Counted from the first letter of the stretch, positions 7,137 to 16,166 are shown. The stretch: 36,906 nt of DNA from G041228335 sp964580905 (GCA_964580905.1 CAZOLR010000020.1:1-36906); one strand, 5' to 3'. A program made the numbers and translations. The notes: generated by a model from the letters alone, not told the origin.

Positions 7137-8840
7137 ATGAATTCCGACAACCGGAATCTGATTGCCGCCATTGCCATATCAATGCTTATTCTGGTGGTGT
7201 ATCAGATCTATTTCATGCCAGAACCTGTTGAGCAGGACACTTTCCCCGTCCAGACCGTGGAAAATCTTCCCGCCGCAACCGGCGAGCAAATAGTAATTTC
7301 CCGAAACGAACCCATTTCCGCGGTGATCTCCGCTGCGCGTGTGCCCATCGCAACGCCTCTTATTGGTGGCTCGGTCTCCACAGCCGGCGGCCGGCTTGAC
7401 GATCTCAAACTCCTTTCTTACGGCCTCAGCTCTGCTGATGACGAAGATCGGGTGCCCCTGCTCAGGCAAACCGGCGACCCGGACAGTTACTTTGCCGAAA
7501 TTCTGTTTCTCGACCCGACCGGCCAGCGTCTGGTGGACAAGAACATCACCTGGGAGGCCGATGCGTCCAGCCTTTCCCCCGCAAGCCCTGTTACGCTCAG
7601 CCATCAGGCTGACGACGGCATGAGCTACCGGCTCATCTACACTATCGATGACGGCTATATGGTCACCGTTCGTGCCGAAGCCACCAATGGCAGCGGCAAC
7701 AGCGTTGATGTCCGCCATTTTGCGCGCATCCGCCGCAACCTGCCTAGCCTTTCGGATTTCTTTATCTCTTATGAAGGGCCCATCGGTGTGTTCGCTGAAG
7801 ATGAGAAAACTGAAGTTGACTACGACGATATCGCCGATATCGGCCCCGCCGGACAGACATTCCAGAGCAATGGCGTCAACGGCTGGATCGGTGTTACCGA
7901 CAAATACTGGCTGACGGCACTGATCCCGTCAAAACAGGATGACGTGACCTTTGGGTTCCGCCGCCCCGGTGGTGATGGTTCGCCCGCACAGGTGGATCTG
8001 AGCACCGCAACCGTGCGTCTTGAACCGGGAGCAACCTTGAGCCGGGAGTTCCATCTTTTCGCCGGGCCGAAAAAAATCAATGTTCTTCTCGGCTATAACG
8101 AAAAACTTTCCATTGAACGCCTTGATCACGCGATTGACTGGGGCTGGTTTCCCTTCCTGACGAAACCGTTTTTCCATGCGCTCAACTGGTTTTTCGGCAT
8201 TCTGGGGAATTTCGGACTGGCTATCCTCGCCCTGACGGTTCTGGTCAAGATTGCCTTCTTCCCTCTGGCGAACAAATCTTACAAATCCATGGCCAAAATG
8301 CGCGAACTCTCCCCCAAGGTGCAGGAATTGCGGGAACGGTTTTCAGATGACCGCCAACGCCAGCAGCAGGAGATGATGAAACTCTACCGGGATGAGAAGA
8401 TCAACCCGGCCGCAGGGTGCCTTCCTGTTCTGCTTCAGATCCCTGTCTTCTTTGCCCTTTACAAGGTGTTGTTTGTCACCATCGAAATGCGCCACGCTCC
8501 GTTTTACGGCTGGGTGGCTGATCTGTCGGCCAAAGACCCGACCTCGATGATCAATCTCTTCGGCCTTTTGCCGTTCAGCACAGCCGGTCTGCCTGATTTC
8601 ATCAATCTCGGCATCTGGCCCATTCTGATGGGCATCACGATGTTTGTTCAGATGTCGCTGAACCCGCCGCCGCCTGATCCGGTGCAGGCCAAAATCTTCA
8701 AATTCATGCCATTGATGTTCACCTTCCTCCTGGCGACCTTCCCGGCTGGCCTTGTCATTTACTGGACCTGGAACAACCTTTTATCCATCGTTCAGCAATG
8801 GGCGATCATGCGATCGGTGAAGGCGGGGAAGGCTGGCTGA
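7137..8840 (+). CDS. yidC: Membrane protein insertase YidC
   Basis: The 567-residue insertase places and folds proteins in the inner membrane, alone or with SecYEG. It has an N-terminal helix near residues 6-25, a large periplasmic domain to about residue 345, and the conserved five-helix core. Core landmarks are FFPLANKSYKSMAKMRELSP at the first cytoplasmic loop, GCLPVLLQIPVFFALYK, and the closing GLVIYWTWNNLLSIVQQW. The hydrophilic-groove position that is Arg in E. coli appears to be Lys here (TVLVKIAFFP), a change I recall as common in alphaproteobacteria. GGAG precedes the ATG, and engB follows after 4 bases. Confidence 0.97.
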   Translation: MNSDNRNLIAAIAISMLILVVYQIYFMPEPVEQDTFPVQTVENLPAATGEQIVISRNEPISAVISAARVPIATPLIGGSVSTAGGRLDDLKLLSYGLSSADDEDRVPLLRQTGDPDSYFAEILFLDPTGQRLVDKNITWEADASSLSPASPVTLSHQADDGMSYRLIYTIDDGYMVTVRAEATNGSGNSVDVRHFARIRRNLPSLSDFFISYEGPIGVFAEDEKTEVDYDDIADIGPAGQTFQSNGVNGWIGVTDKYWLTALIPSKQDDVTFGFRRPGGDGSPAQVDLSTATVRLEPGATLSREFHLFAGPKKINVLLGYNEKLSIERLDHAIDWGWFPFLTKPFFHALNWFFGILGNFGLAILALTVLVKIAFFPLANKSYKSMAKMRELSPKVQELRERFSDDRQRQQQEMMKLYRDEKINPAAGCLPVLLQIPVFFALYKVLFVTIEMRHAPFYGWVADLSAKDPTSMINLFGLLPFSTAGLPDFINLGIWPILMGITMFVQMSLNPPPPDPVQAKIFKFMPLMFTFLLATFPAGLVIYWTWNNLLSIVQQWAIMRSVKAGKAG

Positions 8841-8844
8841 CGAC

Positions 8845-9495
8845 ATGACGGCATCTGGCGATCCGGATCAGGATATCCTGATCGAAAACGGGCGGAAACT
8901 TTTTGCCAGACCCTGCACCTTTACGGCAGGCGCCACCAATATCGGCCAGTTGCCGCCCATGGACCTGCCTGAAGTGGCTTTTGCCGGCCGTTCGAATGTG
9001 GGAAAATCTTCCCTTTTGAACGCGCTTACCGGACAAAAGGCACTGGCCCGGACCTCACAAACACCCGGACGCACCCGCCAGCTCAATTTCTTTGATCTTG
9101 GCGGACGTATCTCTCTCGTTGATCTGCCGGGCTATGGGTATGCCAAGGCATCAAAATCCGATATCCGTGCCTGGACCGGGCTGACACTGGCTTTTCTCAA
9201 GGGCAGGGCATCCCTCCGGCGGGTCATGCTTCTTGTGGACAGCCGCCGCGGCATTGGGACCGCCGACCGGGAGATCATGAAAATATTTGATGACGCAGCT
9301 ATTTCCTGGGCGGTGGTGCTGACCAAACTGGATAAGCTGAAGCCAAAGGAAGCGGCCGACGTGGAAAAACAGACCAGCGATGAAGCCGCCCGTCACGTGG
9401 CGGCCTGGCCCGGCGTCTTTGTCACATCATCGGAAAAAGGGCTTGGTATTCCTGAGCTGCGTGCGCATATCACCGAACTCGCAAACCCGGAATGA
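8845..9495 (+). CDS. engB: Ribosome biogenesis GTPase EngB (YsxC/YihA)
   Basis: The 216-residue TRAFAC-class GTPase acts in large-subunit ribosome assembly. G1 is GRSNVGKS at residues 48-55, the G2 threonine lies in TSQTPGRTRQLNFF (70-83), G3 is DLPG at 93-96, G4 is TKLD at 160-163, and the TSSEKG near 190 is G5. It starts 4 bases after yidC, using a purine-rich stretch inside the yidC end as its ribosome site. The yidC-engB-argB order is common in this bacterial group. Confidence 0.96.
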   Translation: MTASGDPDQDILIENGRKLFARPCTFTAGATNIGQLPPMDLPEVAFAGRSNVGKSSLLNALTGQKALARTSQTPGRTRQLNFFDLGGRISLVDLPGYGYAKASKSDIRAWTGLTLAFLKGRASLRRVMLLVDSRRGIGTADREIMKIFDDAAISWAVVLTKLDKLKPKEAADVEKQTSDEAARHVAAWPGVFVTSSEKGLGIPELRAHITELANPE

Positions 9496-9576
9496 GACCT
9501 TCCGGCGGCGCATTCCCTTGCCAGACTTGCAAAATTCGGGCAAAACCTGTCCTGATATCATAAGGGATATGAAATC

Positions 9577-10488
9577 ATGACGACCACAGGCTCTACCGCT
9601 CCTGATATTCGCCACGAATGGCTTGCCAAGGCAGAAGTGCTGACAGAAGCCCTTCCGTATATGCGCCGCTATTCCGGTCACCGGCTGGTGGTGAAGTTTG
9701 GCGGCCATGCCATGGGGGAACAGGAAGCAATCCGGAGTTTCGCCGAAGACATGGTTCTGTTGCATCAGGTGGGGGCCTGCCCGCTGGTGGTTCATGGTGG
9801 CGGCCCGCAGATCGGGGCGATGCTCGAAAAACTCGATATCCCCTCGTCTTTTATAAACGGGCTGCGCGTCACCGATGCGCAAACCATATCGGTGGTGGAA
9901 ATGGTGCTCAGTGGCGGGATCAACAAATCCCTCGCCTCAGCGATCACCCGGGCCGGCTGTTCTGCTGTTGGCATATCCGGAAAGGATGGCGGGCTGATCA
10001 GGGCACGCAAGCTCGGGGTCAAAGCCGGTGACAGCAATATTGAAGATCATGTGGATCTCGGTTTTGTCGGGGAGCCGGCAGATATCCGTACTTCAGTCAT
10101 TGACGCCCTGATCGATGCCGGGATGATTCCGGTGATCGCACCGGTAGCCGCAGATGAGGATAACGCCACCTATAATATCAACGCCGACACCGCCGCCGGA
10201 GCCATTGCCGCGGCAATGGGGGCAACACGCCTGCTTATGCTCACCGATGTTCCCGGCGTGATGGATAAGGACGGCCACGTGATCCAGCAATTATCCATCA
10301 CCCAGGCCAAAGCCATGATTGCCGATGGCACGATCAGCGGCGGCATGATTCCCAAGGTGCAGACCTGCATTGATGCGGTGACGGGCGGATGTGAAGGTGC
10401 GGTTATCCTCGACGGACGCGAAACCCACGCCGTGCTGGTTGAACTTTTCACCGAACACGGCATCGGCACCATCATTACCCGGGGATAA
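9577..10488 (+). CDS. argB: Acetylglutamate kinase
   Basis: The 303-residue enzyme phosphorylates N-acetyl-L-glutamate with ATP, the second step of arginine synthesis. Characteristic amino-acid-kinase segments are VVKFGGHAMG near the N-terminus (phosphate binding), LVVHGGGPQIG (substrate binding), VGISGKDGGLI, and a late NADTAAGAIAAAMGATRLLMLTD. An N-terminal extension with several basic and aromatic residues (MRRYSGHRLV) resembles the arginine-sensitive hexameric enzymes, so feedback inhibition by arginine is plausible but inferred. It is separated from engB by 81 bases with no obvious promoter or terminator. Confidence 0.97.
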   Translation: MTTTGSTAPDIRHEWLAKAEVLTEALPYMRRYSGHRLVVKFGGHAMGEQEAIRSFAEDMVLLHQVGACPLVVHGGGPQIGAMLEKLDIPSSFINGLRVTDAQTISVVEMVLSGGINKSLASAITRAGCSAVGISGKDGGLIRARKLGVKAGDSNIEDHVDLGFVGEPADIRTSVIDALIDAGMIPVIAPVAADEDNATYNINADTAAGAIAAAMGATRLLMLTDVPGVMDKDGHVIQQLSITQAKAMIADGTISGGMIPKVQTCIDAVTGGCEGAVILDGRETHAVLVELFTEHGIGTIITRG

Positions 10489-10522
10489 AACCAAAGCCTG
10501 AACCCCTGTTGGCACAGTTGAG

Positions 10523-11194
10523 ATGAAAAACTCCGAGCACCTTTTTAACACCGACAGATATACCGGCTGGATCTTTGATCTGGACAATACGATCTATCCG
10601 GCGGCTTCCGGCCTGTTCAGCCAGGTTTCCGACCGGATGACGCTATTTATCCAGAATCTCTTTGATCTTGACCGGAACTCCGCCCTTGCCCGCCAGAAAG
10701 ACCTCTTTCACCGCTACGGCACCACAGCTTCGGGGCTGATGAAGGAATATGGGATGGACCCCGCTGAATTCATGGCCTTTGTCCATGAAATTGACCTCTC
10801 TGAGCTTTCTTATGACGAAGAACTCGATAAAAGGATCGGCGCCCTGCCCGGGCGTAAGGTGATCTTCACCAACGGAACCACGCGCCACGCCACGCGCATT
10901 CTTGACGCCTATGGCATCAGGCATCATTTCGATTACGTCTACGATATTATCGAATCGCAGCACAGGCCCAAGCCGGACCCGGTCATATACAGGGAAATGC
11001 TGGACCTGACCGGGCTTGAAGCAAAAACCGCTGTCATGATTGAGGATATGGCTGTTAACCTGAAACCTGCGGCTGAAATGGGCATAACAACGGTTTTGCT
11101 GAAACATGAACCTGACAGCCCCGGAAAAGAGACGGATACCACATACATTGATTTTATCGCCCATGACCTTAAAACCTTTTTAAGACAAATATGA
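10523..11194 (+). CDS. HAD-family hydrolase, pyrimidine 5'-nucleotidase-like
   Basis: The 223-residue product is a haloacid-dehalogenase-fold phosphatase. Motif I is FDLDNTIY (nucleophile Asp19, acid/base Asp21), motif II is the Thr in IFTNGTT, motif III is the Lys in RPKPDP, and motif IV is MIEDMAVNL. The DNTIYP form and the alpha-helical cap resemble the Sdt1/Phm8-type pyrimidine 5'-nucleotidase group, so a nucleotide or other small phosphate is the likely substrate. It lies between argB and dapD in an otherwise biosynthetic operon. Its function there is not known; a link to arginine or diaminopimelate synthesis is only contextual. Confidence 0.85.
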   Translation: MKNSEHLFNTDRYTGWIFDLDNTIYPAASGLFSQVSDRMTLFIQNLFDLDRNSALARQKDLFHRYGTTASGLMKEYGMDPAEFMAFVHEIDLSELSYDEELDKRIGALPGRKVIFTNGTTRHATRILDAYGIRHHFDYVYDIIESQHRPKPDPVIYREMLDLTGLEAKTAVMIEDMAVNLKPAAEMGITTVLLKHEPDSPGKETDTTYIDFIAHDLKTFLRQI

Positions 11195-11227
11195 CGGGCC
11201 GGACTGACAGAACAAACGGAGAGACGC

Positions 11228-12085
11228 ATGAGCACTGATCTTGAAAACACCATCGACGACGCCTGGGAAAACAGGGACAGCGTGACACTGGAAACACGCG
11301 GGGCTGTCCGGGAAGCTGTTAACGACGCGCTTGAGCTGCTCGACAGCGGCAAAGCCCGGGTTGCCGAACAGCGTGGCCCGGGGGACTGGGTTGTTAATCA
11401 GTGGCTCAAGAAAGCAGTGCTTTTGTCTTTCCGTCTGAATGACATGGTCGTGATCCCCGGCGGACCGGATTATCCCGGCGTTGGTGCCGCCACCTGGTGG
11501 GATAAAGTGCCGTCGAAATTTTCCGGCTGGGATGCCGAACGTTTTCGTGCCGCAGGTTTCCGTGCTGTGCCGGGATGCGTCGTGCGCAAATCCGCCTATG
11601 TTGCGCCGGGTGTTGTCATCATGCCGGGCTTCATCAATCTTGGCGCCTATGTCGACAGCGGCACGATGGTGGACACCTGGGCAACCGTGGGTTCATGCGC
11701 ACAGATCGGCCGTAACGTCCATCTTTCCGGCGGCGCAGGCATTGGCGGCGTGCTTGAACCTCTCCAGGCCGGGCCGGTCATCATCGAAGATGACTGTTTT
11801 ATCGGCGCCAGATCAGAAGTCGTCGAAGGCGTGGTGGTGGAACAGGGCGCTGTTCTCTCCATGGGCGTCTTCATCGGCGCATCCACCAAGATCATTGACC
11901 GTGAGAGCGGAGAAATCCATATGGGCCGCGTGCCTGCCTATTCCGTGGTCGTGCCGGGGTCCATGCCGGGCAAGCCGCTCCCCGATGGCACACCCGGACC
12001 AAATCTCGGATGTGCCGTGATCATCAAGAAAGTGGATGAGAAAACAAGATCCAAGACCTCTATCAATGATCTTCTGAGGGATTGA
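11228..12085 (+). CDS. dapD: Tetrahydrodipicolinate N-succinyltransferase
   Basis: The 285-residue enzyme transfers succinate from succinyl-CoA to tetrahydrodipicolinate in the diaminopimelate/lysine pathway. After a helical N-terminal domain it shows a left-handed beta-helix of hexapeptide repeats from about residue 120 (for example GVVIMPGFINLGAYV and SGGAGIGGVLEP). A segment SRSEVVEG-like (GARSEVVEGVVV) forms part of the acyl-CoA-side fold. Length matches the family. GGAGAG precedes the ATG, and dapE starts 7 bases after the stop codon, so the two sequential pathway enzymes are cotranslated. Confidence 0.97.
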   Translation: MSTDLENTIDDAWENRDSVTLETRGAVREAVNDALELLDSGKARVAEQRGPGDWVVNQWLKKAVLLSFRLNDMVVIPGGPDYPGVGAATWWDKVPSKFSGWDAERFRAAGFRAVPGCVVRKSAYVAPGVVIMPGFINLGAYVDSGTMVDTWATVGSCAQIGRNVHLSGGAGIGGVLEPLQAGPVIIEDDCFIGARSEVVEGVVVEQGAVLSMGVFIGASTKIIDRESGEIHMGRVPAYSVVVPGSMPGKPLPDGTPGPNLGCAVIIKKVDEKTRSKTSINDLLRD

Positions 12086-12092
12086 ATATCGC

Positions 12093-13262
12093 ATGACCAC
12101 GCTCGCCCCTGAACATGAACTGACCCGTGACCTTATTCGTTGCCCTTCGGTAACGCCTGCGGAAGGTGGGGCGCTTGAGCTCATCGAAACCTTCCTCAAA
12201 ACCCTTGGGTTTACCTGCTACCGGCTTCCTTTTGGTGAAGGTGAGGCCCGGGTGCAGAATCTGTTTGCTATACGGGGAAACGGCGGGCCTCATTTCGGGT
12301 TTGCTGGTCATACCGACGTAGTTCCGCCGGGGGCGGCCGAAGAATGGGCGCATGATCCTTTTTCCGGCGCCGTAAGTAAGGAAAATATCCACGGCAGAGG
12401 TGCGGTGGATATGAAAGGTGCTATCGGGGCTTTCCTTGCCGCCGTCGCACACCGGATTGAAACCCGGCCGGAGGCGACAGGCCAGATCAGCCTGCTCATC
12501 ACCGGCGATGAAGAAGGTGATGCGATCAATGGCACGAAGCCGGTGCTGAAGTGGGTGAAGGAAAAAGGGCTGATGGCCGACGTCTTTCTGGTGGGTGAGC
12601 CGACCAATCCGGATAAAATCGGCGACATGATCAAACACGGACGCCGCGGCTCACTCTCCGGCACACTCGAGGTTGAAGGCCGCCAGGGCCATGTAGCCTA
12701 TCCCCATCTGGCCGATAACCCCCTGCCACATCTGATGCGGATGCTAGCGCCCCTTGCCCAAGGAAAGATAGATGAGGGAAATGCCCATTTCGGGCCGAGT
12801 ACCGCAGCCATAACAAGTATTGATACGGGAAATCCGGCCCGGAACGTCATCCCGCATAAAGCCACGGCCATGTTCAACATCCGGTATGGATCTGATCATA
12901 GCGCGGATAGTCTTAAATCCTGGCTTACCCGTCACTTCGATGAAACCGGGGGTAATTACACCATTTCCTGGCATGAGTCCGCCTCGCCCTTTATCACCAG
13001 CCCCGGGAAACTGACCGATATCGTGAGCGCAGCGGTAGAAAAAATGACCGGTCACACACCGGAACTCTCGACATCAGGCGGGACGTCAGATGCCCGCTTC
13101 ATTGCAGACTATGCCGATGTGGTGGAATTCGGGCTTGTCGGCCAGACCATGCACCAGATCAATGAGCATGCTTCTCTTTCCGATATCACGTTGCTGAAAA
13201 ACATCTATGTCGAGATGCTTGATCGTTTCTTCGACGCATACCGGCAAAGCGAGTCCGCATGA
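12093..13262 (+). CDS. dapE: Succinyl-diaminopimelate desuccinylase
   Basis: The 389-residue M20-family metallohydrolase releases succinate from N-succinyl-LL-diaminopimelate, providing LL-DAP for lysine and peptidoglycan. Zinc-site residues are visible: His73 with Asp75 in GHTDVVPPG, Asp106 in GRGAVDMKG, the Glu140-Glu141 pair in GDEEGD, the Glu of VGEPTN, and a C-terminal His in MHQINEHAS. A dimerisation lid domain (HGRRGSLSGTLEVEG onward) is present. Its TGA overlaps the start of the next gene by 4 bases (ATGA). DapC and DapF are not in the window. Confidence 0.97.
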   Translation: MTTLAPEHELTRDLIRCPSVTPAEGGALELIETFLKTLGFTCYRLPFGEGEARVQNLFAIRGNGGPHFGFAGHTDVVPPGAAEEWAHDPFSGAVSKENIHGRGAVDMKGAIGAFLAAVAHRIETRPEATGQISLLITGDEEGDAINGTKPVLKWVKEKGLMADVFLVGEPTNPDKIGDMIKHGRRGSLSGTLEVEGRQGHVAYPHLADNPLPHLMRMLAPLAQGKIDEGNAHFGPSTAAITSIDTGNPARNVIPHKATAMFNIRYGSDHSADSLKSWLTRHFDETGGNYTISWHESASPFITSPGKLTDIVSAAVEKMTGHTPELSTSGGTSDARFIADYADVVEFGLVGQTMHQINEHASLSDITLLKNIYVEMLDRFFDAYRQSESA

Positions 13263-13843
13263 TACCAGCACCTCCAGGCTTTGGCGCCATCATCAACGGC
13301 ATTACCTACGGAATGAATCTGGCGTTGCGCCGTGTTGATCCCGCGAGCACCGATGCCATCCGTCAGGCCCCCGATGCTATATGGGATGCGCTTTGGTTTC
13401 GTTTCCTCGTCACCCTTCTTAACGGCGCCCTGATACTTGGTCTTGGCAATATGTGGACGGTTGTGCTCCTCGGTCTGCTTGCCCTGGTGGATGCTTTGTC
13501 CTTTCCCGTTATCAGCCAGTTGGTGATCGCGCGTCTTGGGCTGATGCCACGTTTTGTTGCCTTCATCCTGTCGGTGACCTGGGTCGGCAATCTTCGCATT
13601 GTTGTTCTCATGACCGTGATGCTGATTTTTGGCCCGATCAGCGCTGTTGGCGTCGGTGCCGGCAACATCATTCTTCTTATGGTGGCGCTGTGGCTGATCT
13701 GGGCCACCTGGTCAGCGGCAACATTAAGCCTAGGGCGCAGCGGATGGCTGGGTGCGGCCATGGTCATTCTGATGATGGCGGTCGAAATGATCAACGGGAT
13801 GCTGATCGTCACCTTCATCCATCCCATGCTCAGCTTCAGCTAG
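13259..13843 (+). CDS. Membrane protein of unknown function
   Basis: This 194-residue protein has no family that I recognise. It has about four hydrophobic helices: near residues 45-75, 87-110 (with a WVGNLR motif just after), 115-150, and 165-190. The soluble N-terminus (about 45 residues) includes a short polar stretch with RRVDPASTDAIRQAPD. It begins inside the dapE stop codon, so it is coupled to dapE, and its end overlaps the convergent truA by 8 bases. The position suggests an inner-membrane protein expressed with the diaminopimelate enzymes, but that does not define a role. Confidence 0.8.
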   Translation: MIPAPPGFGAIINGITYGMNLALRRVDPASTDAIRQAPDAIWDALWFRFLVTLLNGALILGLGNMWTVVLLGLLALVDALSFPVISQLVIARLGLMPRFVAFILSVTWVGNLRIVVLMTVMLIFGPISAVGVGAGNIILLMVALWLIWATWSAATLSLGRSGWLGAAMVILMMAVEMINGMLIVTFIHPMLSFS

Positions 13844-14597
13844 CCGGTCCGGCCTCAGGGTAATCCACGCGCGTAAGATAAAGCCCTTCGGGCGGCGCGG
13901 TCGGCCCGGCGGCAGACCTGTCTCTTGCCTCAAGCGCGGTAAGAACATCACCGGGTTGCCATTTACCCCTGCCGACAAGTACCAACGTGCCGGTGATATT
14001 ACGGATCTGGTGATGCAGAAAAGACCTGGCCTCAGCGATGAGCGCCACTTCGTCCCCCTCACGTTCAAGGGAGAGAAGATCCAATGTACGCAGAGGCGAT
14101 TGCGCCTGACACTGGGCCGCCCGGAATGAAGTAAAATCGTGTCTGCCAAGCAGATGATTCGCCGCCTCTTGCATCGCCGCAATATCGAGATCAGCCGGCA
14201 CATGCCAGACACGCCCCCGCTCAAGCGCAGAAGCAACGCGCCGGGTTGAGATACGATACCGATACGCACGCCCGACCGCATCAAAACGGGCATGAAATTC
14301 CGGGCTGACTTCACGAGCTGACCAGACGCGGATATCTGCCGACAAATGCGCGTTCAGGGCGAGCGGCAATTTATCAGGATCAAATGGATCCGGCAGATCA
14401 AGATGCGCCGCCTGGCCGGTAGCGTGAACACCGGCATCGGTTCGCCCTGCACCCTGAACAGCAATCTTCTGCCTGCCGCCTATAATGGCGCTGGCCGCAT
14501 CTTCCAGTGCGGCCTGAACCGAGGGTCCGTTGTCCTGACGCTGCCAGCCGACAAAACCGGCACCATCATATTCCATGCGAATAAGATAACGCGGCAT
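13836..14597 (-). CDS. truA: tRNA pseudouridine synthase A
   Basis: The 253-residue enzyme makes pseudouridine at tRNA positions 38-40. The catalytic Asp54 is in GAGRTDAGVHATGQ, and the family's RYLIRMEYDGAGFVGWQRQ start and FLHHQIRNITGTLV late motif are intact. The ATG at 14597 shares one base with the fmt TGA, making a TGATG junction; a TTG one codon earlier is less likely. It is the last gene of the def-fmt-truA run and overlaps the end of the plus-strand membrane-protein gene. Confidence 0.96.
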   Translation of the reverse strand: MPRYLIRMEYDGAGFVGWQRQDNGPSVQAALEDAASAIIGGRQKIAVQGAGRTDAGVHATGQAAHLDLPDPFDPDKLPLALNAHLSADIRVWSAREVSPEFHARFDAVGRAYRYRISTRRVASALERGRVWHVPADLDIAAMQEAANHLLGRHDFTSFRAAQCQAQSPLRTLDLLSLEREGDEVALIAEARSFLHHQIRNITGTLVLVGRGKWQPGDVLTALEARDRSAAGPTAPPEGLYLTRVDYPEAGPAS

Positions 14598-15559
14598 CAA
14601 CAGGTCTCCGATGGCAAAATCACCTGCGGCAGGGCATTGCCATTGAGAAAAGCACGACCATCCATGGCAGGTTTGCCCTGGGGCTGAACCCGCACCAGCT
14701 CAATCGCACCATCAGCTGTCGCAATCAAAGGTCCACCCTCATCCCCTTGGCCCAGAACCTCACCGGCAGATATCTTTTTACTGATATCACCGCAAGACCT
14801 GATCCTGCCGGCAAGCACCTTGAGCCGTCGCTGTTCCCTGCCATCACCATAGGAAAGCCACGCACCCGGGAATGGGGCAAACGCCCGTATCCGGCGTTCG
14901 ATAACATCCCCGGGCTGATTGAAATGGATCTCCGCCTCAGCAGGGGTGATTTTTTCAGCCCATGTGACCCCGGATATATCCTGCACCTCGGGGATAATCT
15001 CATCGTATCGATCAAGTGTTTCAAGCAGGGCTTCAGCGGTCATATCAGCCAGCCTGTCATGAAGACGGCCGGTGGTATCATCGGGCAGGACAGGCGTTAC
15101 CCGTTTCAGGAGCATAGGCCCGGCATCAAGCTCCTTTTCCATCAGCATCGTGGTGACACCTGTTTCCGGGTCACCCGCCGCAATCGCCCGATGGATAGGC
15201 GCGGCCCCGCGCCAGCGCGGCAAGAGTGACGCATGGCCATTGATCGCCGCCACTCGCGCCGTTTCAAGTGCCCTCAGGGGAAGGATGATCCCATAAGCCA
15301 CAACCACAAGGAATTCAGGCCTGATATCTCTTAGTTCTGCAAGGGCCGTATCATCAAACCTCGTGGGGGTGAAAACCTCTATCCCCAGCTCATCTGCGTG
15401 CTGATGAACCGGTGACGGCCGAACGGCCATGCCGCGCCCACGTTTGCGTGGCGGCTGGCTGAACACCGCCTTGACATCATGCGCCCGTGCACAGGCCACA
15501 AGCGACGGCACGGCGAAATCCGGACTTCCCATGAAGACAATGCTGCGACGTGCTGCCAT
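14597..15559 (-). CDS. fmt: Methionyl-tRNA formyltransferase
   Basis: The 320-residue enzyme formylates initiator Met-tRNA using 10-formyltetrahydrofolate. The N-terminal Rossmann domain starts IVFMGSPDFAVPSL. The catalytic Asn and His are in AAINGHASLLP, followed by RWRGAAPIHRAI, and the catalytic Asp is in KELDAGPMLL. The C-terminal tRNA-binding domain follows from about residue 205. The residue between Asn and His is Gly rather than the usual small aliphatic one, a minor variation. AGAGGAAG precedes the ATG. It lies 21 bases downstream of def, its functional partner in the formyl-methionine cycle. Confidence 0.96.
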   Translation of the reverse strand: MAARRSIVFMGSPDFAVPSLVACARAHDVKAVFSQPPRKRGRGMAVRPSPVHQHADELGIEVFTPTRFDDTALAELRDIRPEFLVVVAYGIILPLRALETARVAAINGHASLLPRWRGAAPIHRAIAAGDPETGVTTMLMEKELDAGPMLLKRVTPVLPDDTTGRLHDRLADMTAEALLETLDRYDEIIPEVQDISGVTWAEKITPAEAEIHFNQPGDVIERRIRAFAPFPGAWLSYGDGREQRRLKVLAGRIRSCGDISKKISAGEVLGQGDEGGPLIATADGAIELVRVQPQGKPAMDGRAFLNGNALPQVILPSETC

Positions 15560-15580
15560 ATGCTTCCTCTGCCCTCTTTG

Positions 15581-16093
15581 CTAAACCCCTTGGCGGGCTT
15601 CCTTGGCCATTTTCCGGAGGATCATGTCACGTTTGATGCGCGAGAGATAATCCACGAACAGAACGCCGTCGAGATGGTCGATTTCGTGCTGGATGCACAC
15701 CGCAAGCAGACCTTCGGTGGTGAGCTCCTGCTCCGTCCCGTTCTCATCAAGATAACGGACAGAAACGGCCCGTTTCCGGGTGACTTCACCACGATGTCCG
15801 GGAATGGAAAGGCATCCTTCTTCCATGGTCTCGGTATCCTCCGATGACCAGATAATTTCAGGATTAGCCATTTTCAGCGGCTGCGGTTCTTCGTCATCCT
15901 CGCTGCAATCCATGACAATCACCCGGGAGGAAAGACCGATTTGCGGGGCAGCAAGCCCGATCCCGGGCGCGTCATACATGGTCTCCAGCATGTCGTCCAT
16001 CAGCTCCCGGATCGTATCATCGACCCTGGCAACAGGTGCTGCCTTCTGGCGGAGCACCGGGTCAGGAACAAGAACTATGGGTCGGATCGCCAT
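15581..16093 (-). CDS. def: Peptide deformylase
   Basis: The 170-residue metalloenzyme removes the formyl group from nascent proteins. All three family motifs are present: GIGLAAPQIG (motif 1), EEGCLSIPG with the metal-binding Cys (motif 2), and QHEIDHLDG with the HExxH metal site (motif 3). The C-terminal helix is short and basic, as in type 1B enzymes. AAAGG lies about 9 bases before the ATG. It opens the def-fmt-truA run and is divergent from rmuC across a 101-base spacer. Confidence 0.96.
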   Translation of the reverse strand: MAIRPIVLVPDPVLRQKAAPVARVDDTIRELMDDMLETMYDAPGIGLAAPQIGLSSRVIVMDCSEDDEEPQPLKMANPEIIWSSEDTETMEEGCLSIPGHRGEVTRKRAVSVRYLDENGTEQELTTEGLLAVCIQHEIDHLDGVLFVDYLSRIKRDMILRKMAKEARQGV

Positions 16094-16116
16094 CTGAAAT
16101 GCCTTTCTCGCAATTG

Positions 16117-16166
16117 GAGATCAAATCTCTTGTCAATGGGGTAGAAGAAGCGTCACACTAGGTCAA
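16117..16166. promoter_or_regulatory. Divergent def/rmuC control region
   Basis: The spacer between def and rmuC holds a perfect inverted repeat (GAGAT-CAA-ATCTC, 16117-16129). For def the minus strand has TTGACC (complement of 16161-16166) with a poor -10 17 bases on. For rmuC the plus strand has TTGTCA at 16130-16135 with CACACT 18 bases on. Both -10 elements are weak, so these are suggestions only. Confidence 0.3.
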
